This document shows, in pieces, positions 44,100 through 53,589 of a stretch of 64,000 nt of DNA. Made by a program: the position numbers and the translations under genes. This DNA is from Methanofollis sp. W23 (GTDB lineage Archaea > Halobacteriota > Methanomicrobia > Methanomicrobiales > Methanofollaceae): positions 1,818,140-1,882,139 of the forward strand of contig NZ_JAGGMN010000001.1 of the NCBI RefSeq assembly GCF_017875325.1. Reading direction: 5' to 3'. The stretch's first letter is position 1; every line of letters starts with the position of its first letter. The notes beneath the pieces are model-generated. The model made no database searches, was not told the origin of the DNA, and saw only the letters and a list, made by a program, of their open reading frames with translations.

Positions 44100-44830
44100 T
44101 GACATGTCGCATGAAGAGCGGAGCGGGACGGCAGACCCCCGGAACACCAGAGCGTGTCCCGCACCAGATCCCCCTCTCAACCATCCCCCACCAATCGCCC
44201 TTGCCGGGGGTCCGGGGGCGGCACGTCCCCCGGCGAGAGACGGCCGTACACTATCCATGAAGAGTGAACCAGACGGCAAGCCCCCCGTTCAAATCAGCCG
44301 CCCCTCACCAGGTCTACCTCTCAGCCCCCCGGCGGAGAGAGACCAGCCCACTCTAAAAAGATCCAAACCAGACGACATCCACCCCGTTCAAATCAGTCGA
44401 CCCTCACCAGGTCCACCTCTCGGCCATCCCCGACCACTCGCCCACGCCGGGGGCCCGGGGGCGGCACGTCCCCCGGCGAGAGACGGCCGTACACTATCCA
44501 TGAAGATTGAACCAGACGACATCCACCCCATTCAAATCAGCCGCCCCTCACCAGGCCCATCCTCCTCTTCCCCCTCACCGTCCTAGGGGATCACGGGGCC
44601 TCCCGGCCCCCTGATCCCCTCTCATGGCGAATAGAGGGGACGGCAGACCCCCGGAACACCAGAGCGTGTCCCTCACCAGGTCCACCTCTCAACCATCCCC
44701 GACCTATCGCCACGCCGGGGGTCCGGGGGCGGCACGTCCCCCGGCAGAGAATGAACACCCCACGGCAGGGAGATCCAAATCAGCCGACCCCCACCAGACC
44801 ACCATCAGCCACCCCATTGAAAAACTACTT
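44100..44830. repeat. Repeat mosaic between hicA and ileS
   Basis: Palindromic cores near 44205, 44448 and 44715, the third copy of the 93-base unit at 44579-44671, and a partial copy of its end at 44126-44165. There is no supported gene in the 812-base gap. A possible TATA for ileS (CATTTTACTC) is near 44848. Confidence 0.75.
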
Positions 44831-44897
44831 TGGCTCCAAAGACGCATTTTACTCCTCATGAACACCCGCCCCCCACCGGGCGGGGAGAGGGATAGAG

Positions 44898-47800
44898 GTG
44901 AAAGAGGTAACCAGCAGCTATGACGCACAGGCAGTCGAGGCCTCTGCCCAGAAATTCTGGCAGGAACACGACACCTACCACGCCGTAAAAGATCTCCGAC
45001 AGTCGGGCACACAGTTCTTCTTCGTGGACGGCCCGCCCTACACCACCGGGCACATCCACCTGGGCACCGCCTGGAACAAGATCATCAAAGACGCCATCCT
45101 CCGCCAGAAGAGGATGCGCGGGATGAACGTCATCGAGCGGGCCGGCTACGACATGCACGGCCTCCCCATCGAAGTCCAGGTCGAACACGAACTCGGGTTC
45201 GCCTCGAAAAAAGACATCGAAGCCTACGGCATCGACCGGTTCATCGAACGCTGCCGTGAGTACGCCCTCACCAAGATGGACGAGATGTCGGACCAGTTCA
45301 GAGACCTCGGCATCTGGCTCGACTTCGACCACCCCTACCAGACCCTCAAGAAAGAATATATCGAAGCGGCCTGGTGGACCCTCAAAGAAGCCGAGAAGAA
45401 CGGAAAACTCGAACGCGGCCACCGCGTCGTGAACTGGTGCCCCAGGTGCGAGACGGCGATCGCCGACTCAGAAGTCGAATACGACGACGCCGTCGACCCC
45501 TCGATCTTCGTCAAGTTCCCGGTCAAGGGCGCCGAGAACGAATACCTCGTCATCTGGACCACCACCCCCTGGACCCTCCCGGCGAACGTCGCCATCGCCG
45601 TCCACAAAAAGATCACCTACGCCCTCGTCGCCGCCCGCAAAGACGGCCGCGAGGAGAACCTCTGGATCGCCAAAGACCTCGTCGAGAGCGTGCTCAAGAA
45701 AGGGAAATACCAAGACTACGACCTCATCAAAACCCTGCCCGGCACCGACCTCGTCGGCACCGAATACGAGTCCCCGCTCGTCGGACAGGTCCCCATCCAG
45801 GCCGAGATCCCGCACCGCGTCGTCCTCGCCGACTACGTCGCCCTCGAAAACACCGGGCTCGTCCACACCGCACCAGGCCACGGCTGGGACGACTTCCTCA
45901 CCGGGATACGCGAAGGCCTCCCCATCTTCTGTCCCGTCGACGGCAGCGGACGCTACACCAGGAAGGCCGGCGCCTTCGAAGGACTCTACGTCAAAGACCC
46001 GGCCACCAACCAGCAGGTCCTCGACGCCCTCGGCGACCACCTCCTCCACGAAGGCAAGATCACCCACCGCTACGGCCACTGCTGGCGGTGCAAGACCCCG
46101 ATCATCTACCGCGCCACCGAACAGTGGTTCATCAAGGCCTCGGAGATGCGCGACGACCTCCTCGCCGAAATCGACAAAGTCGAGTGGCACCCCGACTGGG
46201 CAGGCAGCGCCAGGTTCCACGACTGGGTCAAAGAGGCCCGTGACTGGTGCGTCTCCCGCCAGCGCTACTGGGGCATCCCGATCCCGGTCTGGCAGTGCGA
46301 CACCTGCGACCACCGCGAGGTCTACGCCTCGGTCGAAGAACTCGAAGCCGCCAGCGGGCAGACCGTCAAAGACCCGCACCGCCCGTACGTCGACGCGGTC
46401 ACCGTCCCGTGCTCGTGCGGCGGGACCATGCACCGCGTCTCCGACATCTTCGACGTCTGGTTCGACTCGGCGGTCGCTTCCTGGGCCACCCTCGGGTTCC
46501 CTGGCAACAAAGCGGAGTTCGAGAAATACTGGCCTGCCGACTTCATCACCGAAGGCCAGGACCAGACCCGCGGCTGGTTCTACTCGCAGCTCGGCGCCTC
46601 CATGGTCGCCTTCGGTCGGGCGCCGTATAAGTCGGTGCTCATGCACGGGTTCGCCCTCGACTCGACAGGCAAGAAGATGTCCAAGAGCCTTGGCAACGTC
46701 GTCGTTCCCTCAGAAGTGATCGAGACGTTCGGGGTCGACGTCCTCCGTCTCTATGTCCTCTGGGCCAACGCCCCCTGGGACGACATGAAGTTCAACTGGG
46801 ACGGGGTCAAGACGGTCAACCGTGCGCTCAACATCCTCTGGAACGTCTACCGGTTCCCGCTCCCGTACATGGCCCTCGACAACTTCGCCCCCGCGACCAC
46901 GGCCGAGGGCGTCTGGGACGAGGAAGCCGTGAAGGCACGGCTCGACGGGGACCAGATGCCAGACGAAGACCGGTGGATCCTCTCGCGGGTCAACACCCTC
47001 TGCCAGGAGGTGAACGCCGACTTCGAGGACTACACCCTCCACAAGATCACGCGGGCCCTCGTCACCTTCGTGCTCGAAGACTTCTCCAGGTGGTACCTCC
47101 AGATCGTGCGCCCGCGGATGTGGCTCGACGAGGACGCTCCCGAGAAACAGTGCGCCTACGAGACGGTCTACTACGTCCTCAGGAGGCTCGTGCAACTCTA
47201 TGCACCCTTCACCCCGCACCTCACCGAGGCGATCTACCAGAACCTGCGGTGCGAGGGCGACCCAGAGAGCGTGCACATGCTCGACTGGCCGGAGACCGAC
47301 GCCGCCCTCGTCGACAGAGACCTGGAAGCGGCGATGGCAGTGGTGCAAGCCTTCGACGACGCCGCCGCCACCGCACGCCAGGACGGAAAACGCAAACTCC
47401 GCTGGCCTGTCGCCGAGGTGGTCGTGGCCACGGATTCAGAAGAGGTCAAGGCGGCGGTCGTGCGGCTCAACGGGCTCTGCACCTCGCGTGCGAACGCGAA
47501 GGCGGTCACGGTCGTCGGCGGGCACTGGGAGCGTATCGGGTGGCAGGCCGAGGCCGTGATGCGGGCGATCGGCCCGAAGTTCGGGCGCGAGGGGCCAAAG
47601 GTCAGGGCGGCGATCGAGGCGGCCGACGGTACCGCCCTCAGGGCCGCCCTGGCCGAGTCAGGGACCGCAACCCTCGGCGAGATCGAGGTGACCCCCGAGA
47701 TGGTCACCTTTGTCGAGGCCATGCCTGACGGGATCTTCTCTGCCGGGATGGACGACGCCACGGTCTACGTCGACGTCAACCTCACGCCCGAGATCGAGGC

Positions 47801-48077
47801 CGAAGGGTTTGCCCGCGAGGCGATCAGGCGTCTCCAGGACATGCGCAAACAGCACGATCTCAAGGTCGACGACCATATCGCCGCCGAGATCGGCGTCGAC
47901 GACGCACGGGTCGCCGGGCTCCTCCAGACCTGGGCTGAGGGGATCGGCGGCGAGGTGCGGGCCACGGGCCTCGACATCCACGACGGCGCCGGACTCAAAA
48001 ACGAATGGGCATTCACCGCCGAGTGGGAGGTCGAAGGCGTCGCAATGACGATGGGGCTCTCACTCGCCGAGGAGTGA
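44898..48077 (+). CDS. ileS: Isoleucyl-tRNA synthetase
   Basis: 1,059 residues from a GTG start preceded by GGGGAGAGG. Class I synthetase with the HIGH-type motif HIHLG (PPYTTGHIHLGTAWN) and GKKMSKSLGN, a large editing domain containing VIWTTTPWTLPANVA, and the C-terminal anticodon-binding region of the long archaeal/eukaryotic form. It charges tRNA-Ile in the cytoplasm. No earlier ATG is in frame. It converges on thg1, overlapping 18 bases. Confidence 0.98.
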   Translation: MKEVTSSYDAQAVEASAQKFWQEHDTYHAVKDLRQSGTQFFFVDGPPYTTGHIHLGTAWNKIIKDAILRQKRMRGMNVIERAGYDMHGLPIEVQVEHELGFASKKDIEAYGIDRFIERCREYALTKMDEMSDQFRDLGIWLDFDHPYQTLKKEYIEAAWWTLKEAEKNGKLERGHRVVNWCPRCETAIADSEVEYDDAVDPSIFVKFPVKGAENEYLVIWTTTPWTLPANVAIAVHKKITYALVAARKDGREENLWIAKDLVESVLKKGKYQDYDLIKTLPGTDLVGTEYESPLVGQVPIQAEIPHRVVLADYVALENTGLVHTAPGHGWDDFLTGIREGLPIFCPVDGSGRYTRKAGAFEGLYVKDPATNQQVLDALGDHLLHEGKITHRYGHCWRCKTPIIYRATEQWFIKASEMRDDLLAEIDKVEWHPDWAGSARFHDWVKEARDWCVSRQRYWGIPIPVWQCDTCDHREVYASVEELEAASGQTVKDPHRPYVDAVTVPCSCGGTMHRVSDIFDVWFDSAVASWATLGFPGNKAEFEKYWPADFITEGQDQTRGWFYSQLGASMVAFGRAPYKSVLMHGFALDSTGKKMSKSLGNVVVPSEVIETFGVDVLRLYVLWANAPWDDMKFNWDGVKTVNRALNILWNVYRFPLPYMALDNFAPATTAEGVWDEEAVKARLDGDQMPDEDRWILSRVNTLCQEVNADFEDYTLHKITRALVTFVLEDFSRWYLQIVRPRMWLDEDAPEKQCAYETVYYVLRRLVQLYAPFTPHLTEAIYQNLRCEGDPESVHMLDWPETDAALVDRDLEAAMAVVQAFDDAAATARQDGKRKLRWPVAEVVVATDSEEVKAAVVRLNGLCTSRANAKAVTVVGGHWERIGWQAEAVMRAIGPKFGREGPKVRAAIEAADGTALRAALAESGTATLGEIEVTPEMVTFVEAMPDGIFSAGMDDATVYVDVNLTPEIEAEGFAREAIRRLQDMRKQHDLKVDDHIAAEIGVDDARVAGLLQTWAEGIGGEVRATGLDIHDGAGLKNEWAFTAEWEVEGVAMTMGLSLAEE

Positions 48078-48782
48078 CCGAAGATACTGATGCCCCTCTG
48101 GGGCCGAGAAGAGCGGGAGGGCCTCGTCGGCGTCGATCCGTCGGCGTTCGACGACGACCCGCTCGCCGGTCCTGGGGTCCATTCCCTCTTTTGTATATTG
48201 TCCGTGCCTGACCAGGGTGCCGCGCCGCTGCCAGGCCGGAGTTTCGGCAAGGTTGACCCCGCGTGCAAACATCATCTCGTGCATCCCGGCGGCGTTCATC
48301 CCTTTCAGGCGTGCGCCGACCTTGCGGGGGGTGAGCCCCTCGTCGAGGAGGGCGGCCTGGCAGTAGGCGTTGATGTGGTTGCGCCACGCCTCGGCCTGGC
48401 GCATGGCCAGGTAGTCCTGGGTATGGGCCTGGGTCGTCGGGATCACCCGGCTGTCGAAGGCGACCGGTGCGTCGAGCCCGGCCTCGAGGGTGAAGGCGCT
48501 CGCGGCGTACGAGGCGGCGACCGAATCGAGTTTCTCGACCCGTCCGCCGAAGGGCAGGTCGGCAAAATAGAGACTGATCTCGTCTGAGAACGTATACCCA
48601 AAGACCGGGTTGAGCCCGCTCTCGGCGAGGAGACGCCGGCAGGTCCCGACCATCGCCGCGTGGAACCGGTCGTCGAAGGGTTTGACGCAGGTGCGGGTCA
48701 GGCGGTGAAAGGCCCGGCCGTCGAGCCTGAGGATCACCGGAGGAAAGATGGCAAGGGTGGAAAAGATCTCGTGGGTGTCCAT
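48060..48782 (-). CDS. thg1: tRNA(His) guanylyltransferase-like 3'-5' polymerase (Thg1, archaeal)
   Basis: 240 residues. LRLDGRAFHRLTR holds the first metal-binding aspartate and FGYTFSDEISLYF the other acidic residues (SDE). HINAYCQAALLDEGL and GLTPRKVGARLKG-type segments follow. Archaeal Thg1 adds nucleotides in the 3'-to-5' direction, template-dependently, to repair or complete tRNA 5' ends. Both neighbours (ileS and this gene) concern tRNA, but they are transcribed towards each other. Confidence 0.93.
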   Translation of the reverse strand: MDTHEIFSTLAIFPPVILRLDGRAFHRLTRTCVKPFDDRFHAAMVGTCRRLLAESGLNPVFGYTFSDEISLYFADLPFGGRVEKLDSVAASYAASAFTLEAGLDAPVAFDSRVIPTTQAHTQDYLAMRQAEAWRNHINAYCQAALLDEGLTPRKVGARLKGMNAAGMHEMMFARGVNLAETPAWQRRGTLVRHGQYTKEGMDPRTGERVVVERRRIDADEALPLFSAPEGHQYLRSLLGE

Positions 48783-48804
48783 GTGCGACGCCGGAGACCC
48801 GGGA

Positions 48805-49083
48805 TTACGCTTCCACGATATCGTTGCTGGCCGCTGCCTTCCTGAACGCCCCGGCGACGTGGCGGATGATGATGATGTCGCCGATGACCTTGATGATCCG
48901 GTAAGGGATGAGGTAGCCGCGGTGGCCTCTGGGATCGGCGATCTCGGGGTTGAGGTTGCCGACGGCGAGCGACTCGATCTTCTTGCCGTCGATGTCGATC
49001 AGGACGTCGTCGACGTCTCCGATGTAAACCGCCTTCTCGGTGTAGACGTTCATCCCAAAGAGATCTGTGACCTGTGTCTTCAT
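48805..49083 (-). CDS. PRC-barrel domain protein
   Basis: 92 residues from ATG 49083. The PRC-barrel pattern is clear: VTDLFGMNVYTEKAVYIGDV, VLIDIDGKKIESLAVG and VIGDIIIIRHVAG. Such small archaeal proteins may bind RNA or regulators; the role is unknown, though related proteins are conserved near cell division and RNA-processing genes. It is divergent from the M50 protease with only 52 bases between ATGs. Confidence 0.88.
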   Translation of the reverse strand: MKTQVTDLFGMNVYTEKAVYIGDVDDVLIDIDGKKIESLAVGNLNPEIADPRGHRGYLIPYRIIKVIGDIIIIRHVAGAFRKAAASNDIVEA

Positions 49084-49097
49084 CACTATCGGTTCAA

Positions 49098-49120
49098 GGT
49101 ATAGACTATAAACATTAAAA
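49098..49120. promoter_or_regulatory. Shared bidirectional TATA region
   Basis: GTATAGACTATAAACATT reads as CTATAAAC rightward (25 bases before ATG 49136) and GTTTATAG leftward (about 26 bases before ATG 49083). One element seems to serve two divergent leaderless transcripts. Confidence 0.5.
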
Positions 49121-49135
49121 ACTCTATCATTCGCC

Positions 49136-50281
49136 ATGAACGGATCCCTCAGGATCGGGCACCTATTTGGTATTCCTATCTATCTTCACTGGACGTTTCT
49201 CCTGGTCATCCCGCTCTTCGCCTGGATCATCGGCAGCCAGATCGTGCTCACGACCCAGTTGCTGGCAAGTCTGTTCGGGCTCGAGATCACGATGACCCTC
49301 TATCTCCAGGGGTGGATGCCCTATATCCTCGGGACGCTGGTGGTGCTCGGGCTTTTCGCCGGGGTGCTGGTCCATGAACTGGCGCATTCGCTGGTGGCGA
49401 AGTCGAAGGGGATCAGGATCCATTCGATCACGCTCCTCATCTTCGGCGGGGTGGCGTCGATGGAGGAGGAGATGCCTGACCCGAAGGTGGAGCTCCCGAT
49501 GGCCCTGGTGGGGCCGTTGACGAGCGGGGCGATCGGCGGGATTTTTCTGGCGATCACCTACGGGATCGCGGCGGCGGCGACGGCGGGGGCGGTGGACGAG
49601 GGCGTGGCCGGGGTGCTCGTCTTCTTCTTCGGCTACCTGGCGCTCCTCAACATCATCCTCTTCCTGTTCAATCTGCTCCCGGCGTTCCCGATGGACGGGG
49701 GTAGGGTGCTGCGGGCGTGGCTGGCAAAGAAGATGCCCTTGCACCAGGCGACAAAGATCGCCGCCGACGTGGGGCGGGGGTTTGCGGTCTTCTTCGGGAT
49801 CTTCGGGTTTTTGATCCTCAGTCCGATCCTGGTCATCATCGCCTTTTTCATTTATATCGGGGCGAACCAGGAGGCGACGGCGGTCAGGTATAATTTCTTG
49901 CTCAAGGATGTGGTGGTCAAGGACGTGATGAGTGCGCCGGTGACGACGGTGCGTCCTGACCAGCCGGTGATGGAGGTGGTGGCGATGATGTACGAGACGA
50001 AGCATCTGGGGTTTCCGGTGGTGGAGCACGGGGAGGTCATCGGGATGGTGACGCTCGGCGATGTCCATGCCGCCCCGCCGATCGACCGCGAGGCGATGCA
50101 GGTGCGTGACCTGATGTCAAAGGAGGTGATGATGCTCAAACCCTCGTCGCCGCTGACCGAGGCGATGAAGATCATGTCGAGGTCGGGGATCGGGCGGATC
50201 CCGGTGATGGAGGCGGGGGAGTTGGTCGGGATTGTGACGAGGACCGATGTGCTCACGACGCTGGAGATTAAGGAGGCGTGA
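49136..50281 (+). CDS. Site-2 protease (M50 family) with two CBS domains
   Basis: 381 residues. Six or so membrane helices contain the zinc site HELAH (His80, Glu81, His84) and the third ligand Asp186 in LLPAFPMDGGR. Two CBS domains (about 262-312 and 325-380; VKDVMSAPVTTVRPDQPVME, VRDLMSKEVMML) probably bind adenine nucleotides and gate proteolysis. It cuts membrane-embedded substrates such as anti-sigma-like or regulatory proteins; the target here is unknown. Confidence 0.93.
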   Translation: MNGSLRIGHLFGIPIYLHWTFLLVIPLFAWIIGSQIVLTTQLLASLFGLEITMTLYLQGWMPYILGTLVVLGLFAGVLVHELAHSLVAKSKGIRIHSITLLIFGGVASMEEEMPDPKVELPMALVGPLTSGAIGGIFLAITYGIAAAATAGAVDEGVAGVLVFFFGYLALLNIILFLFNLLPAFPMDGGRVLRAWLAKKMPLHQATKIAADVGRGFAVFFGIFGFLILSPILVIIAFFIYIGANQEATAVRYNFLLKDVVVKDVMSAPVTTVRPDQPVMEVVAMMYETKHLGFPVVEHGEVIGMVTLGDVHAAPPIDREAMQVRDLMSKEVMMLKPSSPLTEAMKIMSRSGIGRIPVMEAGELVGIVTRTDVLTTLEIKEA

Positions 50282-50284
50282 AGA

Positions 50285-50980
50285 GGGGAACCGTCCCATC
50301 GTGAAGATTGGTGGAGGACGATAGGGAGGCGATCAAAAAGATGGTGCTCATCCGATCCATCCTTCATCCGGCCCCCGAAAATCGCCGCCGGGGGACACAG
50401 GGGCGGCCACTTCTCGGCGAAAGATATGCGTTCGACTCTGTTGAAAACCTCGATTCCTCTCCCCATGACAGGGAGGGGGATGGAACCAGGCACCTCGCCG
50501 CCCCTCGGCTATCTTCGCCGTGGGGGTTCCGGGGGGTCTCCCCCCGGCGCGAGGCGCCCGCATGCTTCTCATGAGGATTGAATCAGATGGCGGGCACGCG
50601 ATCCAGAATAGATGATCTTCATCAGATCTGACTTCAGCCACCCTCCACCAATCGCATCTCAAAGGGGCTCATTGGGCCTGTCGGTCCCCGAGCCCCCTGG
50701 TATGAATTTTGAATGCATATCTTCTGCCGGGGGGCTCGCCGCCCCCCGGTCCCCCCGCCACACGATTGGGAGAATGACGGTAACCCCTTCTCGTGAAGAT
50801 TGAAGCAGACGGCGGGCACGCGATCCAGAATAGATGAGCCTCACCAGATCCAACTTCGGCGGCCCTCGACCATTCGCCACGCCGGGGGTTGCGGTCCGTA
50901 TCCTGTGGTATGACGACCGCAGGCGAGCACCTCCCCGCCCTTTGCAGTCTCAGGAGAGGGGGGGGATAAGGTCGGTCCCC
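50285..50980. repeat. Repeat mosaic after the M50 gene
   Basis: Four CGTGAAGATTG/CATGAGGATTG motifs (near 50302, 50572, 50794) and palindromes such as GGGGGGCTCGCCGCCCCCCGG near 50737, a form repeated at 52866. No gene is supported in this 738-base gap. Confidence 0.7.
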
Positions 50981-51019
50981 TCCATTCTCACCCGAGAAGA
51001 GCATTCCAACAGAATCGAA

Positions 51020-51436
51020 TTAAAGATTTAACAGCCCTTTCTCACGCAGATAATTTCCAGGTCCAGTCGTTGCATACATCGCCGTCAGGATCCGTTCCAG
51101 AGGGACGAGAACCGAAGTTTCCGATTCAAATGCATCGGCAAGCATCTTCAGACCTTCCTGGATACGTTCAAAATGAACTGGTTCGAGTTCGACCGTGGTG
51201 TCTCCAGAACGAAGGCGTTTGAACCGTTCCATCAGTCCGTTATAACTGGTATTCAGAACAAAGTCGGCCAGAAGATAATCTTCCGCAAAAGAATATCTCA
51301 GCGTCCGGCTGGTGATCCCATAGGCGGCGGAAAAATAGTAGAGTTTCTTCTCTACCGTTTCCGCCTTTTTCATCATGAGTTCTATCCGCCGCAGTTCTAC
51401 GACCAATTCTTTTCTGAAGAAATCATCTTTTGACAT
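51020..51436 (-). CDS. All-helical protein of unknown family, partner of the upstream winged-helix gene
   Basis: 138 residues: KDDFFRKELVVELRRIELMM, then EKKLYYFSAAYGITSRTLRY, FAEDYLLADFVLNTSYNGLM and a helical C-terminus. No membrane segment, no cysteine cluster and no enzyme motif are visible. It starts 13 bases after the regulator gene ends and is certainly co-transcribed. Pairs of a DNA-binding protein and a helical partner in repeat-rich islands are often toxin-antitoxin or regulator-effector modules, but that is only inference. Composition is more AT-rich than core genes nearby. Confidence 0.78.
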   Translation of the reverse strand: MSKDDFFRKELVVELRRIELMMKKAETVEKKLYYFSAAYGITSRTLRYSFAEDYLLADFVLNTSYNGLMERFKRLRSGDTTVELEPVHFERIQEGLKMLADAFESETSVLVPLERILTAMYATTGPGNYLREKGLLNL

Positions 51437-51449
51437 GGGTATCTATCTT

Positions 51450-51968
51450 CTACTGGATATATCCGGGAAATCCTCTGTCATAATCGTCTGCGGTTTCATA
51501 CGGGGGAGCAGGGGAGAGCGAGTGGGGTTCACCAACGCACCACCCGTCCCCGGCACCCCATCCGTTCCCTGCCGCAGGCCTGACAGGGAAGTTCCTCCAC
51601 TCTTCTTCAGTCGAGGTCTCAATATCTGAGAAATCAACGGCGGACGCATGTTCCCGAACATAGTCATGAATCTCCTGAACGGTCTCGTCGCCAAGCATCC
51701 GGCCGATCAACGAATTGTTCAGGGTATCAAGTGACCGGACGATCGGCGACGCCGGGTTCAGCGAGTATTTCGGGATCTGGGCGGTGCTGGCGGTAAGGAT
51801 ACCCCACTCGACAAACTTCCTGACCACCTTCCCGACGGTGTTCCTGCTCACGCCTGCTTCTTCTGAGAGTTCAGTGATGTTGAACTCCATGCCTTCAAGT
51901 GGTAAGAGGAATTCGAGAAGCCGTAATTCACAGGTGTTCCCAAACACCCCTTCAAACGGACGAATCAT
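51450..51968 (-). CDS. Winged helix-turn-helix transcriptional regulator
   Basis: 172 residues from ATG 51968 (a GTG three codons earlier is possible). The HTH is at about 30-75: FNITELSEEAGVSRNTVGKV followed by VRKFVEWGILTA. The central part (VRSLDTLNNSLIGRMLGDET) is helical. The last 45 or so residues are Gly/Pro-rich and unlike the rest (AAGNGWGAGDGWCVGEPHS), so a frameshift or a replaced 3' end is possible. It probably represses its own operon with the 138-residue partner. Confidence 0.82.
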   Translation of the reverse strand: MIRPFEGVFGNTCELRLLEFLLPLEGMEFNITELSEEAGVSRNTVGKVVRKFVEWGILTASTAQIPKYSLNPASPIVRSLDTLNNSLIGRMLGDETVQEIHDYVREHASAVDFSDIETSTEEEWRNFPVRPAAGNGWGAGDGWCVGEPHSLSPAPPYETADDYDRGFPGYIQ

Positions 51969-52099
51969 AGTTATCACATTTTTTGATGGGAATGATCTTC
52001 ACATTCAGTCCTGGTGGAACCCATGCAGACTGATGCATCACACGCGGTGATCACTACTATTGTCGGGGGTGATAAAAATTTTGTGCATTGTTCCGAAGG

Positions 52100-52393
52100 T
52101 CAGTATTCCAGACCCTTTGACGCGGCATATCCATGGTTTTCCAGTGCCACGACCGCCATAGTGATGGTGGAAATGTAATATTTGTCTTCTTTTTTTGCGA
52201 TTTTTGTAATATATCCTTCGTTCAGCAATATTTTCAGGGCTTTTTTGAATGAGAGATGATCGCGGCCTGGAAATTTTTTTATGTACAATTTTTTTAATTT
52301 TTCCGAGTGATATCCTTTATCGGATCGTACGCTTCTCCGTTTATAAAGTAGATTCAGAATAAAGAGAGTCTCTTCGGTGAGTCCGCACGACAT
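52100..52393 (-). CDS. Small winged-helix-like protein, AT-rich gene
   Basis: 97 residues: CGLTEETLFILNLLYKRRSV, a basic middle with KLKKLYIKKFPGRDHLSFKK, and ALKILLNEGYITKIAKKEDK, a typical recognition-helix and wing pattern. It may be a small archaeal DNA-binding protein. Its base composition is far more AT-rich than the window average, suggesting transfer. A TATA box lies 28-40 bases upstream. Confidence 0.7.
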   Translation of the reverse strand: MSCGLTEETLFILNLLYKRRSVRSDKGYHSEKLKKLYIKKFPGRDHLSFKKALKILLNEGYITKIAKKEDKYYISTITMAVVALENHGYAASKGLEY

Positions 52394-52420
52394 GGGGGTC
52401 TATGAGGATCTGGAATTTCA

Positions 52421-52433
52421 TAATATATATAGT
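52421..52433 (-). promoter_or_regulatory. TATA box for the 97-residue gene
   Basis: ACTATATATATTA on the minus strand, centred about 34 bases before ATG 52393. Confidence 0.5.
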
Positions 52434-52449
52434 AGGTTTCTATTCTTCG

Positions 52450-53455
52450 GAGAGGAATGAGGGGGCGACCTCTTCTCGCGATGGGGTTCATGGGACCTGT
52501 CGGTCCCTTGAGCCCCTCATCATGAAGATTGACAGGAGACGGTACGCCCCCGATCAAAATCAGGTGACCCTCATCTGATCCAACTTCAGCGATCCCCGAC
52601 CAATCGCCATCCGCCGGGGTCCGGGGGCGGCACGTCCCCCGGCACGAGATGCTCGCACACGTCTCATGAAGATTGGTCGGGGTCGGCACACGCTCGATCC
52701 AGAACAGATGACACCCATCTGATCCAACTTCAGCGATCCCCGACCAATCGCCATCCGCCGGGGTCCGGGGGCGGCAGTCCCCCGGCGAGAGACGGCCGTA
52801 CACGTCTCGTGATGAGCATATCCAAAAACCCTCTGAAGCCTGAACCCCCTCTCGAACCTTCTGCCGGGGGGCTCGCCGCCCCCCGGTCCCCCCGCCACAC
52901 GATGGGGAGAATGACGGCAAACCCTTCTCATGAGGATTGAAGCAGACGGCAGGCACCCGATCCAGAATAGATGATCCTCCTCAGATCCGACTTCAGCGAT
53001 CCCCGACCCATCGCCATCCGCCGGGGGTCCGGGGGCGGTGTCCCCCGGCACTCGATCCAGAATTGATGACCCTCCTCAGATCCGACTTCAGCGATGCCCG
53101 GCCAATCGCACCTCGACGGGGTTCGTGGGGCCTTGCGACCCTTGAGCCCCCCATCATGAAGATTGACGGAGACGGCGAGCGCCCCGATCAAAACTGGAGA
53201 ATACTCATCAGATCTACTGCTCTGCCATCCGCGACCAATCGCCATTCGTCGGGGGTCCGGGGGCGGCAGTCCCCCGGCACGAGATGCTCGCACACTTCTC
53301 ATGAAGATTGTTCAGAGACCGCAGGGCACCCGATCCATATCAGATGACCCTCCTCAGATCCACCTTCGGCGATCCCCGACCAATCGCCACGTCAGGGGTC
53401 CGGGGGCGGCAGTCCCCCGGCACGAGACCCCCGCACCCCTCTCATGAAGAAATTC
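52450..53455. repeat. Longest repeat mosaic in the window
   Basis: At least six palindromic cores (near 52617, 52758, 52866, 53021, 53251, 53397), most followed by a GAGATGCTCGCACAC or GAGACGGCCGTACAC stretch and CATGAAGATTG. The linker CAACTTCAGCGATCCCCGAC recurs. No real gene is seen in 52394-53589. Confidence 0.8.
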
Positions 53456-53589
53456 CCGCTCCCCTCTTCGACTTCCAGACTTCCAGCCCCCATTCACCTC
53501 GTCTTTTTATCCGGCCGCTTCCTCGCTCTACTCAGTGCGGCGACGGCGTGCACGAGACGGCGGCGTCCGCACTGGAGGAACGAAAAACT

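Noticed and set aside
52560-53447. Open frames within the repeat mosaic at 52.4-53.5 kb
   Set aside because: They translate the palindromic repeats (for example GDTAAPGPRRMAIGRG-like strings) and recur wherever the repeat occurs.
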